From contig SZXV01000002.1 in the NCBI GenBank assembly GCA_005862225.1, positions 744,001 through 808,000 on the forward strand: 64,000 nt of DNA, in the 5' to 3' direction. Origin of the DNA: Chlorobium sp. Its GTDB lineage: Bacteria; Bacteroidota; Chlorobiia; Chlorobiales; Chlorobiaceae. Both the position numbers and the translations under genes were made by a program. This document shows, in pieces, positions 29,553 to 38,825 of this stretch (within the stretch, counting starts at the first letter, position 1; the number at the start of each line of letters is the position of its first letter). The notes beneath the pieces are model-generated. The model was given only the letters and a program-made list of their open reading frames with translations, did not search any database and had not been told where the DNA came from.

Positions 29553-29569
29553 AACAGAACAGGCACCAC

Positions 29570-30211
29570 GTGCAGAAGCATGACCTACAGTTGAAGCAAG
29601 AGATTGAGGCACTCATTTTTGCTTCCGAAGAGGCTGTGACACTCCAGATGATCAGGAATATTACCGGCATTGAACTTGATTCTGGCGAATTGCATGCCAT
29701 TATTGAGCGCCTTAACCAGGAATATGCTGAAACTGGAAGAACATTTCAGGTTCACCGTATTGCCGGAGGTTATCGTTTTCTTGCCAGACCGGAATTTAGT
29801 CCGATCCTCAAAAAACTTTTTGCTCCGATAATCCGCAAAAGGCTTTCCCAGTCTCACCTTGAAGTTCTTGCTGTTATTGCCTATCATCAGCCAGTCACCC
29901 GGGGGGAGATTCAGCAGATTCGGGGTGTAAGCCCTGATTACGCTATCGACAGGCTGCTGCATCGCGGGTTCATTGAGGTTCGCGGAAGGGCGGATTCTCC
30001 CGGTAAACCACTTCAATACGGAACCACGACAGACTTTCTTGATCTTTTTCATCTTTCATCATTAAAAGAACTGCCCAAACTTCGTGAAATAAAGGAGATT
30101 CTTCAGGAGCAGGAAGAGCAGGAGTACCTTACCCGGCAGGAGGGTATGGAAGCAGCTTTCTCAAACAACTATCAAGAGGAAACAATACAAGAGCATGAAA
30201 AACAGCAGTAA
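29570..30211 (+). CDS. scpB: Segregation and condensation protein ScpB
   Basis: 213 residues, two winged-helix domains. KQEIEALIFASEEAVTL at the N-terminus and VLAVIAYHQPVTRGEIQQIRGV (about 101-122) are the strongest ScpB signatures. It joins ScpA and SMC in the chromosome-condensing complex; smc lies at 38.8-42.4 kb, while scpA is not seen. It starts with GTG at 29570. Its end overlaps the pseudouridine synthase gene by 17 bases, an arrangement common in many bacteria. Confidence 0.93.
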   Translation: MQKHDLQLKQEIEALIFASEEAVTLQMIRNITGIELDSGELHAIIERLNQEYAETGRTFQVHRIAGGYRFLARPEFSPILKKLFAPIIRKRLSQSHLEVLAVIAYHQPVTRGEIQQIRGVSPDYAIDRLLHRGFIEVRGRADSPGKPLQYGTTTDFLDLFHLSSLKELPKLREIKEILQEQEEQEYLTRQEGMEAAFSNNYQEETIQEHEKQQ

Positions 30212-30938
30212 CGAGGATGAGGTCAGAATTAATCGATTTCTTGCATCTTGTGGCATCGCATCACGCAGGGCAGCCGATCAGCTTGTTCTGGATGGAAGAG
30301 TTATGGTCAATGGTGTGGTGGTTACGACTCCCGGTATAAAAGTCAGTCCTTCCCGCGACGAGGTTATCGTCGATGGTGAGCGGTTTGCCCAGCCAGAGCA
30401 CCGAAAGGTCTATATCCTGCTCAACAAACCCAGAAACGTTATCACTACCAACAGTGATGAAAAAAATCGGGAGATGGTTCTCGATTTTATTGACGTCAAG
30501 GAGCGGGTGTTTCCAGTCGGCCGACTTGACAGAAAAACAACGGGAGTTATTCTGTTGACAAATGACGGAACTCTTGCACATAAATTGATGCATCCTTCTT
30601 CTAATGTAAAAAAAGAGTATATTGCCGAGCTTTCAGAAAAATTTACGCCAAATCTTCTTCAGCAATTGACAGGCGGAATGCGTTTGAAAGACACCGGGGA
30701 AAAAGTCAGTCCCTGCAGGGCAAAAATACTTGAAGAAGGGATGCAGGTACTGTTGAGCATTCATGAAGGAAAGAATCATCAGGTCCGACGAATGTTCGAA
30801 ACCCTCGGTTTTGAGGTTAAACGGCTTGAAAGGGTTGCTTATGCAGGCCTTCAGGCAGGAGAACTCCGGCGGGGCGAATGGCGATATCTGAGCCGTAATG
30901 AGGTTCAGGCACTCTATAAGTTGACGGAAAGCCCATAA
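30195..30938 (+). CDS. RluB-family rRNA pseudouridine synthase
   Basis: 247 residues. An N-terminal S4 RNA-binding domain (RINRFLASCGIASRRAADQL) is followed by the RsuA/RluB catalytic domain with the conserved aspartate in GRLDRKTTGVILLTNDG (about 109-125) and HQVRRMFETLG (about 194-204). It converts a uridine to pseudouridine in rRNA, most likely in 23S rRNA given its scpB linkage, though RsuA-like 16S activity is possible. Translationally coupled to scpB. Confidence 0.92.
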   Translation: MKNSSNEDEVRINRFLASCGIASRRAADQLVLDGRVMVNGVVVTTPGIKVSPSRDEVIVDGERFAQPEHRKVYILLNKPRNVITTNSDEKNREMVLDFIDVKERVFPVGRLDRKTTGVILLTNDGTLAHKLMHPSSNVKKEYIAELSEKFTPNLLQQLTGGMRLKDTGEKVSPCRAKILEEGMQVLLSIHEGKNHQVRRMFETLGFEVKRLERVAYAGLQAGELRRGEWRYLSRNEVQALYKLTESP

Positions 30939-30980
30939 GCAGTCGCCGGTTTTGTTAACAATACAAAACCACCATTGTTT

Positions 30981-33017
30981 ATGCGACAGCTTTCATCTCT
31001 CTTGAAACGTCATTCCCTGCTGGTGGGCATGACGTTTTTTGTTTGTCTTGTGTTCTCTTTTTTTTCTTTTTCAGCACTGGCCAGAGAAAATGATGATCTT
31101 CAGGATTTGCTCAATAATGTGGAATCCGAAGTAAATATTGATCGGTTGTTTGACGTGATAGGTGAGCTGAAAAAAAATAAAATCTCTCTCAATGACGCTG
31201 ATTTCGAAGAACTGCATCAGCTTCCCTGGCTTCAAAGCTCTGATGTGCAAGCCATTCTTGCCTGGCGCCATGATAACGGTCCAATACACTCTCTGCGAGA
31301 ACTTGATACTGTTATCGGCAGAGAGAAAACAGCGCGCATTGCTCCCTATGTTCGAGTAAAAAACGAGCAGCCATCGTCAAAGTCACCTTCAGCAAAAGCT
31401 GTTGACGTTGATGCTTCCCTCTACAGTCGCCTCTTTTGGGAAACCACTCCGAGAAAAGGAATTTTAAATGGAAAATACGCAGGATCAAACTTCAAAGAGT
31501 ATCACCGGGCCGAATTATCGTTGTCTCATCTGTCGGCCAGCATGGTGCTCGAAAAGGATATCGGAGAGCCTGCCATTGACGACTTTTCCTCTTTAAGTAT
31601 AAGCGCCAGCGATCTTGGTGTTCTTAAAATGGCAGTGCTTGGCAATTACAGGCTGAGTTTTGCCCAGGGTCTGCTGATTGGACAGGGAAGGTATTTTTCA
31701 AAAGGAACCGATCCGACCGGAAGCGTCAGGCTTTCATCAAAGCAGGTGACGCCAAGTGCATCAAGTTCGGAATTCGGTTTTCTGCAAGGCGCGGCAACAA
31801 CACTGAAGCTTGATCCTCTTGAAGTGACGCTTTTTTATTCGTCAAATCATCTTGATGCCATTATCAATGGCGATGGTGTCATAACAAGTTTCAGTACATC
31901 GGGTTACCATCGAACCATCCTGGAAATCAGCAGAAAAGACAACGTCCTTGAAACTCTGTCCGGAGCCAATCTTCTTTATCATTATCAAGCAGGAGTTGTG
32001 AGTGGAAGAGCCGGGTGCAGTGTGCTTTATGGTAACTATTCTCAACCCTTTGATTCTCTTGAACCGGAGGCTGCGGTGAGCCGCATCTCTTCAGTAGGCC
32101 TCTACAGCTTTGAAACAGCGTTTTCTATCGGCAAAGTTAGCCTTTTTTCCGAGTCGGCGTTTTCCTGCCATCCGAATGATGCCTCCTGGACAGCAGGCGC
32201 AGAGTACGAAGTGCTTAGAGGAGTCAGCGCCGTTGCCGCCATCAGACGTTACGGCGTGAACTATTATTCTCCATTTGCGGGGGCTTTTGCTGAAAGGGGA
32301 GATGGGGCATCAAACGAGGATGGATACTATCTTGGTGTTCAGGCCAAAATCAGTAACAGACTCACTGTCGGGGCTTATTATGATCTTTTTACCTTCCCGG
32401 TGCTTGGCGATCATTGTCAATACCCTTCTGATGGCAATGATTCCAGAGTTTTCATGACGTGGAAACAATCTTCAGTGTTTACCTGGAATCTTCAGTTACA
32501 GCACAAATACAAAGAAGAGCAAAAAAACCAGGGAACGTCAAAGATTGCTCTCTGGACACCGATGCCTCAAATTACCAATCGCTGTCAGTTGGACTGTAAT
32601 GTTTCTGTGTCAGAGCATGTGCACCTGAGAACCCGTGGAGAGTTGAAAAATGTCGTCAAGCAATATCTTGCCGGCGACAAATCCTTTTATGGCAGAATGG
32701 TGTATCAACAGGTGGGGTACGATGAAGGGGCATTTGGTTTAAAAGGACGTTTAACCATTTTTAATACAAATGATTACGATGCAGCCATCTATGCCTATGA
32801 GGATGACCTGCCACTGACCTCCAGTCTTGGAGTCTACAATGGAACAGGTAAATCCCTGTTTTTATTAGCAACATGGCAGCCCTTGAAACAGATGAAGCTT
32901 GCAGCGAGGTTCGAAACGACCTGGTATAGTGACCGGAAAGTATACAGCAGTGGCAACGATGAGCGAGCAACCAGCGCCCCAGGCTCATGTCACCTCGGCT
33001 GTTTATTGTCGTTCTGA
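30981..33017 (+). CDS. Exported protein with ComEA-like helix-hairpin-helix region and barrel-like remainder
   Basis: 678 residues. A signal peptide with a long hydrophobic core (to about residue 36, FSALA) is followed by a helix-hairpin-helix pair at about 60-115 (SLNDADFEELHQLPWL, then IHSLRELDTVIGREKTARIAPYV), similar to the ComEA/competence DNA-binding motif. The remaining ~550 residues are rich in Ser, Tyr and alternating beta-strand patterns and end in F, as in outer-membrane barrels. ATG 30981 follows a TTG at 30975. I cannot name a function; an outer-membrane DNA-related or general porin-like role is conceivable. Confidence 0.7.
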   Translation: MRQLSSLLKRHSLLVGMTFFVCLVFSFFSFSALARENDDLQDLLNNVESEVNIDRLFDVIGELKKNKISLNDADFEELHQLPWLQSSDVQAILAWRHDNGPIHSLRELDTVIGREKTARIAPYVRVKNEQPSSKSPSAKAVDVDASLYSRLFWETTPRKGILNGKYAGSNFKEYHRAELSLSHLSASMVLEKDIGEPAIDDFSSLSISASDLGVLKMAVLGNYRLSFAQGLLIGQGRYFSKGTDPTGSVRLSSKQVTPSASSSEFGFLQGAATTLKLDPLEVTLFYSSNHLDAIINGDGVITSFSTSGYHRTILEISRKDNVLETLSGANLLYHYQAGVVSGRAGCSVLYGNYSQPFDSLEPEAAVSRISSVGLYSFETAFSIGKVSLFSESAFSCHPNDASWTAGAEYEVLRGVSAVAAIRRYGVNYYSPFAGAFAERGDGASNEDGYYLGVQAKISNRLTVGAYYDLFTFPVLGDHCQYPSDGNDSRVFMTWKQSSVFTWNLQLQHKYKEEQKNQGTSKIALWTPMPQITNRCQLDCNVSVSEHVHLRTRGELKNVVKQYLAGDKSFYGRMVYQQVGYDEGAFGLKGRLTIFNTNDYDAAIYAYEDDLPLTSSLGVYNGTGKSLFLLATWQPLKQMKLAARFETTWYSDRKVYSSGNDERATSAPGSCHLGCLLSF

Positions 33018-33032
33018 ATGAGCATGGATGGT

Positions 33033-33986
33033 TTACTTTTTTCCGGCAGCCCGCATCAGCCGATCCCGGATTGCCCGGCCAAGTCCCTCGCTTGAAGGCA
33101 GCTCACAGTAAATGGTGTCGATGCCTTGAGCATCACAATGCCGGAAAAAGCTGAAGAGTTCTCTCCCATACTCTTCACTATTCCGGCAAAGCCTGACAAG
33201 CGATACGCCTTCTGGAGGAGTGGAGAGGCCAATATAGGCTGAAGAGCAGCCCACGGGTTGCGTATGATGCTCCTCCAGGAGCACAACAGCCGCTTTGGGT
33301 GCATAATGAGGATATTTCAGCCCGGGGCATTTTGGAGGAGAGAGTGTGTCCGGATTGCGGCTGGCTGATAATTCAGGCACAACACTCTGGAGTTGCTCAA
33401 GAGTTATGGCTCCGGCCCTCAGCAGCACAGGAATTGTTCCGGAACAGTCAACAATCGTCGATTCAAGGCCAATTGCACTCGGAGTGCCCCTGAGGAGACA
33501 ATCAATTTTTCCGTTCAGATCATGGTAGACAGCTTCCCAGCTTGTTGCGCTTGGGAGTCCCGAAAGATTGGCCGAAGGCGCGGCAACCGGAGATGCAGAG
33601 AGACGGAGAAACTCCCGTGCGACCGGATTTGAAGGACAGCGCACTCCTACAGTATCAAGTCCACCGGTCACGATGTCCGGTACGGCGGGATTTTTTTTCA
33701 GCACCAGGGTGAGTGGGCCGGGGAAAAAACAGTCAATCAGTTTCCCTGCATCCGGGTTGATATCAGAGGTAACCTCAGCAAGTTGTTCAAGGCTGTAAAT
33801 ATGGACAATAAGCGGATTATCTCCCGGTCTGCCTTTTGCCCGGAAAATCCGGGAGATTGCTTCGGGATAACTGATTCCGGCGCCAAGACCATAAACAGTT
33901 TCTGTTGGAAAGGCAACAATCCCGCCAGAATTAAGATAGCCGGCGGCCTCTTCTGCTGAATCGGTAAGAAGTGTCTGCATGATCAT
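33033..33986 (-). CDS. L-threonylcarbamoyladenylate synthase (Sua5/TsaC type)
   Basis: 317 residues. The YrdC domain begins GGIVAFPTETVYGLGAG with KGRPGDNPLIVH (about 50-62) and SANLSG, which bind the threonine/ATP substrates. A C-terminal Sua5 domain (from about 210, CPGLKYPHYAPKAAVVLL) makes it the long Sua5 form rather than short TsaC. It makes the intermediate for t6A37 modification of tRNAs. The frame is open further upstream to 34103, but that part overlaps the neighbouring gene; ATG 33986 or 33980 is the likely start. Confidence 0.93.
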   Translation of the reverse strand: MIMQTLLTDSAEEAAGYLNSGGIVAFPTETVYGLGAGISYPEAISRIFRAKGRPGDNPLIVHIYSLEQLAEVTSDINPDAGKLIDCFFPGPLTLVLKKNPAVPDIVTGGLDTVGVRCPSNPVAREFLRLSASPVAAPSANLSGLPSATSWEAVYHDLNGKIDCLLRGTPSAIGLESTIVDCSGTIPVLLRAGAITLEQLQSVVPELSASRNPDTLSPPKCPGLKYPHYAPKAAVVLLEEHHTQPVGCSSAYIGLSTPPEGVSLVRLCRNSEEYGRELFSFFRHCDAQGIDTIYCELPSSEGLGRAIRDRLMRAAGKK

Positions 33987-34008
33987 TTCAGCGCGGAAAA
34001 AGCTCTCG

Positions 34009-34632
34009 TCATAGAAAAAGGTGTGTACAGACGACGCCAAGCGTTGCACTGACAAGTGGTATCGCAAGATTATCGTCAATCCTGAAATCTCTGATACGGA
34101 CAATAAACCCCTCGGTCAACGTGGCTGTAACAGCCATGATAATTCCGATGAAGATATTCAGCCCGGGAACAAGTGCCACAATCACTAACGACGAAATTAA
34201 AAATGCGGCGCTTCCTTCAAGACTCTTCTGTCCAAACTTGTGCCTTCCAAATGTTTTTCCAATAATTGCAGCAAGCGTATCTGAAACAGCCACCATGGCA
34301 AAGGCTGTAACCGCAATAATTTTAGGGAAAAAAAGGACAAGCAGAAGAGCCGACAGAACAATATAGGTCGCTCCGTTCAGATACGCTTTGTTGCCCTCAA
34401 GTTCATGTGTTCTCAGCATGGCATCAAACGTTTTGTGATACCATACCGAAACAGGCGCAAAAAAATTTTTCAGCAGGTCAATCAGGAAAAAACCTGAAAA
34501 GAGAGGGATGAGCAGAAGAAGAGCAAGTTCCCTGCTGATAAACCAGTAAATCACCGGGATCGAAAGGGATGACAGATGAATCGCTTTTCGAGCAACTTCA
34601 TAGCGAAGTTCCAGTCGATCGATTGTTTCCAT
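34009..34632 (-). CDS. Polyprenol/phytol-kinase-like membrane protein (SEC59/VTE5/DgkA-CTP family)
   Basis: 207 residues with six or seven membrane helices. ARKAIHLSSLSIPVIYW near the N-terminus and VAVSDTLAAIIGKTFGRHKFGQ then KSLEGSAAFLI (about 120-150) match the dolichol kinase/phytol kinase/CTP:diacylglycerol kinase family. In a phototroph that makes large amounts of chlorophyll alcohols (farnesol, phytol), recycling of free isoprenols is an attractive role, but this is inference. The sua5-type gene follows 22 bases downstream. Confidence 0.75.
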   Translation of the reverse strand: METIDRLELRYEVARKAIHLSSLSIPVIYWFISRELALLLLIPLFSGFFLIDLLKNFFAPVSVWYHKTFDAMLRTHELEGNKAYLNGATYIVLSALLLVLFFPKIIAVTAFAMVAVSDTLAAIIGKTFGRHKFGQKSLEGSAAFLISSLVIVALVPGLNIFIGIIMAVTATLTEGFIVRIRDFRIDDNLAIPLVSATLGVVCTHLFL

Positions 34633-34819
34633 GATAAAAAAGCGCAGTGTAAGAGATAAAAAAAGGTTACAACAGAAAACAACAGAGGGCTGCCAATTTC
34701 AGGCATGAATATACACCGAAATCTTTGGAAGAGAAAAGTTGCCAGCATACTTCTCCTTCCATTTGCCTTCCAAATCATGTATTTTGCATCCCATTTAAAT
34801 TTGCATTAAGACCATATTC

Positions 34820-36382
34820 ATGACAACTGAAAAATTGAGAGTAGCCGCAATTGATCTCGGCACAAACTCCTTCCACATGATTATTGTTGAAGGAAGCAAG
34901 GAAAAAGGGCTGGTTGAGATTGATCGTGTCAAGGATATGATCTGTATAGGTCGGGGTAGTATTTCAACCAAAATGCTTGACGAAGAGGCGATGGAGTCTG
35001 GTATTGCCGCCCTGAAAAACTTTCTTGTTCTTGCCGAACAGCATGGTGTGGCGTCATCCAATGTTATAGCTTTTGCCACCAGCGCTATTCGTGAAGCCAG
35101 AAACCGGTGTGATTTTCTTCGAAGAATAAAGGCCGAAACAGGTCTTAAGGTCAAAATAATATCTGGCAAGGAAGAGGCTGAATTTATCTATTACGGCGTC
35201 CGTAATTCGGTGAAGATTGGCAAAACCCCGGATCTTCTGTTTGATATTGGTGGCGGTTCAGTTGAGTTTGTGCTGGTCAATCACAAAGGGGTACAGCTTT
35301 TAGAGAGTCGTAAAATCGGTGTGGCAAGAATGCGCGAACGATTCGTCACTACCGAACCGATTTCAGTGAATGAAATCAAGATGCTTGAACAGTTCTTTGC
35401 GGCAGAAATGGTTTCAGCGGTTGAAAAAGCCTCTGAACTCAAGGTGACAAGAGCGATAGCCTCTTCGGGCACAGCCCAGAATATTGCTCGCATGATCTGT
35501 TCGATGAATGGCAGGGAGAGCGACGTTTCGCTCAATAACAGCGCATTTACCTTTAAGGAGTTTCAGGAACTTTACAAGGCTGTTATTCCACTTGATGGTG
35601 CTGAACGGCGGAAAATGACCGGTCTTGACGAAAAAAGAGTTGACCTTATTATTCCGGGCCTGATTCTTGTTGATATGATTTTCAGACTATTCAAGCTTGA
35701 AGAGATTGTTATTTCAGATTCGGCCTTGCGGGAGGGCATGGTCCTTCACTACATGAAGCTTCGCCTTGACGGGGCGAAAAAAAAGGGCGATCAGGTTGCG
35801 CTTGACATCAGAAGGGAAAGTGTCAATGAACTTGGTTTTCGCTGTGACTGGGATCGCGAACATGCAGAATACATTGCCCGACTGAGCCTGCAACTGTTCG
35901 ATAAACTTGCCCTTCTGCACAATCTTGAAGCGCCCTACCGTGAACTTCTGGAGTATGCATCACTGCTTCATAATATCGGGGCATTTATCTCCATCTCCTC
36001 CCATCACAAGCACAGCCAGTACATCGTTCTTCACGGGGAACTCCGGGGATTTTCACCTTCGGAAATCGAAATCATGGGTCATGTTGTCCGTTATCATCGC
36101 AAATCCCCTCCGTCGGAAAAGCATACGGCCTACAGTATACTGAAGCCAACGCATAAACGGGCCGTTGATGTGCTTTCGGGCATTCTTCGCCTTGCCAATG
36201 GTCTTGAGCGAGGCCACCGGCAGAATATTCAGAATATTAACGTTGAGATTCAGGAACAGGTCATTACTCTTTATCTGACAACCCTTTTTGAACCCGATAT
36301 TGAAATCTGGGCTGCCGATTTGCTGAAACCGTGGCTTGAAACCGTTCTCCAAAAGACAATTACCATTGAACCTGCCAGATGA
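34820..36382 (+). CDS. Ppx/GppA-family exopolyphosphatase/pppGpp phosphatase
   Basis: 520 residues. The actin-like ATPase fold motifs are VAAIDLGTNSFHMII (phosphate 1), LFDIGGGSVEFVLV (phosphate 2) and IASSGTAQNI. The C-terminal ~200 residues contain an HD-like helical domain (LHNIGAFISISSHHKHSQYI), as in long Ppx proteins. It degrades inorganic polyphosphate and/or pppGpp. It is divergently transcribed from the 34009-34632 gene, with 187 bases between. Confidence 0.9.
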   Translation: MTTEKLRVAAIDLGTNSFHMIIVEGSKEKGLVEIDRVKDMICIGRGSISTKMLDEEAMESGIAALKNFLVLAEQHGVASSNVIAFATSAIREARNRCDFLRRIKAETGLKVKIISGKEEAEFIYYGVRNSVKIGKTPDLLFDIGGGSVEFVLVNHKGVQLLESRKIGVARMRERFVTTEPISVNEIKMLEQFFAAEMVSAVEKASELKVTRAIASSGTAQNIARMICSMNGRESDVSLNNSAFTFKEFQELYKAVIPLDGAERRKMTGLDEKRVDLIIPGLILVDMIFRLFKLEEIVISDSALREGMVLHYMKLRLDGAKKKGDQVALDIRRESVNELGFRCDWDREHAEYIARLSLQLFDKLALLHNLEAPYRELLEYASLLHNIGAFISISSHHKHSQYIVLHGELRGFSPSEIEIMGHVVRYHRKSPPSEKHTAYSILKPTHKRAVDVLSGILRLANGLERGHRQNIQNINVEIQEQVITLYLTTLFEPDIEIWAADLLKPWLETVLQKTITIEPAR

Positions 36383-36476
36383 GAAGAGAATGGCGGTTTT
36401 TGAACGGGTTGCAGCCACCATGAAATAACCATATATTCACTGTTGAATCCAATCGATAATTTACTGTTCACAAACC

Positions 36477-36938
36477 ATGCGCGACCATACTCCAGATTTC
36501 AAGATGCATGAGCTCTCCAACGAGAACAAAGCGCTCATTCGTCATACCGTCCAGCAGCTTTTTGAAAAGCTAACCAGTGACTGCAGACTGACATCCGATA
36601 CACTGCTCGAATTCTGGGTTGATCTTCCTGGTATCAAGCGTTCGCGGGGAACATTCAGAGGTGGTTTTCTGATGCCCGACAGCTTTATCTATCTCACCGA
36701 CTATTTTCAGACAGATGTAGCATGCAGCCTGACTCCAGGCGCAGCTTATGCGGATGGGGGATCCTATCTTGAAAAAGTTTGGGATGACCTGCTCGACGAA
36801 CTCTATTATCAGATTGAAATTTTCACCTCTCCGGTTTCCTCAAGCAAAGGGGTGATGCTGGAGCTTTGGGCTGGCAATCGGCAGCGACCCGAAGGAGAGT
36901 GGATCTATGCTGTTGACCGCAAAATAGAACTTGTTTAA
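36477..36938 (+). CDS. Conserved-looking hypothetical protein
   Basis: 153 residues, soluble, acidic, no signal peptide or membrane helix. The sequence is well balanced (e.g. LEFWVDLPGIKRSRGTFRGG and LTDYFQTDVACSLTP) and uses codons like its neighbours, so it is very likely a gene. I recognise no domain. It lies 94 bases after the Ppx gene, and its stop codon region overlaps the convergent nth end by 4 bases. Confidence 0.7.
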   Translation: MRDHTPDFKMHELSNENKALIRHTVQQLFEKLTSDCRLTSDTLLEFWVDLPGIKRSRGTFRGGFLMPDSFIYLTDYFQTDVACSLTPGAAYADGGSYLEKVWDDLLDELYYQIEIFTSPVSSSKGVMLELWAGNRQRPEGEWIYAVDRKIELV

Positions 36939-37573
36939 TTTTTCTCCGGATAATCGCAGATGCTGCTGACCGTACAGTTTGCACACTCAGGCTTTTTTGC
37001 CTTGCAGGTGTAACGTCCGTGCAGCAGCAGCCAGTGATGAAAGTCGATAACCCACGCTTCGGGAATAATCTTCATCAGCTCAACCTCGGTTTGCTCAACT
37101 TTTGTGGTGTGTACCAGCCCGATTCTGTTTGAAACCCGGTGCACATGGGTGTCCACCGGCATCACTGGTTGGCCGAAAGCGTTGCCGAGTACCACGTTTG
37201 CCGTTTTTCTGCCAACGCCTGGCAGGCTTTCAAGCGCCTCTCTCGTTGCAGGCACCTCTCCCTGATAACGTTCAATCAACATGCGACTGACCTCAAGGAT
37301 GTTTTTCGCCTTGTTGTTGAAATAGTTGACAGAACGTACAAAACCTTTTACTTCATCAAGTTCCATCACGCTCATGCTCCCGGCATCGGGTGCACGACGA
37401 AAAAGTTCACGGGTAATAATGTTCACCTGCTTGTCTGTTGACTGGGCAGCAAGAATGGTTGCCACAAGCAACTGAAACGGGCTGTCGTACTGCAACTCGC
37501 TTTTCGGATGCGGATATTTGAGCCCAAGCGCTTTATTGAGAAAAACAATCTTCTCTGCAGGAGTCATGCTCAT
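36935..37573 (-). CDS. nth: Endonuclease III (base-excision repair glycosylase)
   Basis: 212 residues. Helix-hairpin-helix LPGVGRKTANVVLGN (about 116-130) contains the catalytic lysine, and VDTHVHRVSNRIGL holds the catalytic aspartate. The C-terminal cluster follows C-x6-C-x2-C-x5-C exactly (CKAKKPEC, CANC, CTVSSIC), binding a [4Fe-4S]. It removes oxidised pyrimidines. It ends a minus-strand run of housekeeping genes starting with the M50 protease. Confidence 0.96.
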   Translation of the reverse strand: MSMTPAEKIVFLNKALGLKYPHPKSELQYDSPFQLLVATILAAQSTDKQVNIITRELFRRAPDAGSMSVMELDEVKGFVRSVNYFNNKAKNILEVSRMLIERYQGEVPATREALESLPGVGRKTANVVLGNAFGQPVMPVDTHVHRVSNRIGLVHTTKVEQTEVELMKIIPEAWVIDFHHWLLLHGRYTCKAKKPECANCTVSSICDYPEKN

Positions 37574-37579
37574 CGCTTC

Positions 37580-38095
37580 TCAGGTATCGATACCGGTTTT
37601 TTCAGGGTCACTCTCCGTTTTCTGCAGCTTGGCCACCGACTGGTCTATCAATCCCCGTCCGTTTTTATGGACCTTTCCTTCCGCCTTGAGATCATTGAAA
37701 ATGGCGTCAAGAATGCCGTTGACAAACTTGCTGCTCTTGTCGGTGCTGTTGAATTTTTTAGCGATTTCAATTGCCTCATTGATTGAAACCTTGGGAGGAA
37801 TATCCTCGCAGTAGAGGATTTCTGTCAAAGCCATGCGAATGATATTTTTGTCAATGATAGCAATCCGGCTCATATCCCAGTTAAAAGTATGCTTCACGAT
37901 ATAGCGGTCAATCTCCTCCTTATGCTCCTTGATGTTTTTAATAAGCATATTGAAAAACTTCATGGCATTGGCATCAGCAAGAATCTCTTCGGTCAAGAGC
38001 CAGCCCGCAGCAGAGTCTATGTCGGTATCACGGATTTCAATAGTGTACAGCGCCTGTAAAATCTTTTCACGGATTTGCCGTCGGTACGTCTTCAT
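37580..38095 (-). CDS. nusB: Transcription antitermination factor NusB
   Basis: 171 residues from ATG 38095. [17 protein letters not shown] opens the all-helical NusB fold; [20 protein letters not shown] and the closing [11 protein letters not shown] are classic. It helps antitermination at rRNA operons. An upstream in-frame extension to 38167 overlaps the HAD gene and is not needed. nth follows with a 6-base gap. Confidence 0.92.
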   Translation of the reverse strand: MKTYRRQIREKILQALYTIEIRDTDIDSAAGWLLTEEILADANAMKFFNMLIKNIKEHKEEIDRYIVKHTFNWDMSRIAIIDKNIIRMALTEILYCEDIPPKVSINEAIEIAKKFNSTDKSSKFVNGILDAIFNDLKAEGKVHKNGRGLIDQSVAKLQKTESDPEKTGIDT

Positions 38096-38105
38096 AAAAG
38101 AGCAG

Positions 38106-38822
38106 TTAATTAATTGAGGATTGAAGGATTTCACTGAGAACAACATCCGTGCGGCCAAGATTGTCATACAGCACGTGCGGATTGTGTTTTTTCAGCTCCT
38201 CCATTGAATAGGTGCCGGTTGCCACAGCAATAGACTTTGCGTTCAGAACCCTGGCGCATCTAATATCGTGCTCCGTATCGCCTATAATAATGATATTGTG
38301 TTCAGAAAATGTTATGCCGGTAAGCTGGTATGCCTTTTTGACGGCTACCGGCGGAAGTTCATTGCGGCTGAATCCGTCATCAGCAAAAGCACCGAACGGG
38401 AAGTAATGATTTATTTCAGGGAGCAGTAGCTTATGGCGTCCCGATTCTTCGAAATTACCGGTTAAAAGACCAAGCAGCAGGTCAGAATGGCCTGAAAGCT
38501 CATCAAGCAGCTCCCGGATACCCTGCATCAGAACGACGTCAGAAGCTTTGGCCTGCGTTCGGAACATGTCAATATAGGTCTCTTTGGCCAGATCAAATTT
38601 TTCTGCAATGTCACTCTCACTGAGTCCGGCGCTCTGCATCACTTCATGGATGATGGTACCGTCAAGCTTACCCGCAAAATTGTGAGTGCCAGTACTTCCT
38701 TCCGTACCGTACACCTTTCTCAGGGCATCAGCAAGGATAGTGCGATTCACCTCGGTCATCGAAAGCAAGGTTCCATCTATGTCAAATAACACAAGTTTCT
38801 TCGGCATATTTTTTTGTGACAC
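38106..38822 (-). CDS. HAD-family phosphatase (phosphoglycolate phosphatase-like)
   Basis: 238 residues. Motif I FDIDGTLL with the nucleophile Asp, motif II near [11 protein letters not shown], and motif [15 protein letters not shown] are all present with a four-helix cap between. It resembles Gph/PGPase-like enzymes, but many HAD proteins share this form, so substrate is open. ATG 38807 ([11 protein letters not shown]) is an alternative start. It begins 3 bases after smc ends. Confidence 0.85.
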   Translation of the reverse strand: MSQKNMPKKLVLFDIDGTLLSMTEVNRTILADALRKVYGTEGSTGTHNFAGKLDGTIIHEVMQSAGLSESDIAEKFDLAKETYIDMFRTQAKASDVVLMQGIRELLDELSGHSDLLLGLLTGNFEESGRHKLLLPEINHYFPFGAFADDGFSRNELPPVAVKKAYQLTGITFSEHNIIIIGDTEHDIRCARVLNAKSIAVATGTYSMEELKKHNPHVLYDNLGRTDVVLSEILQSSIN

Positions 38823-38825
38823 CTC

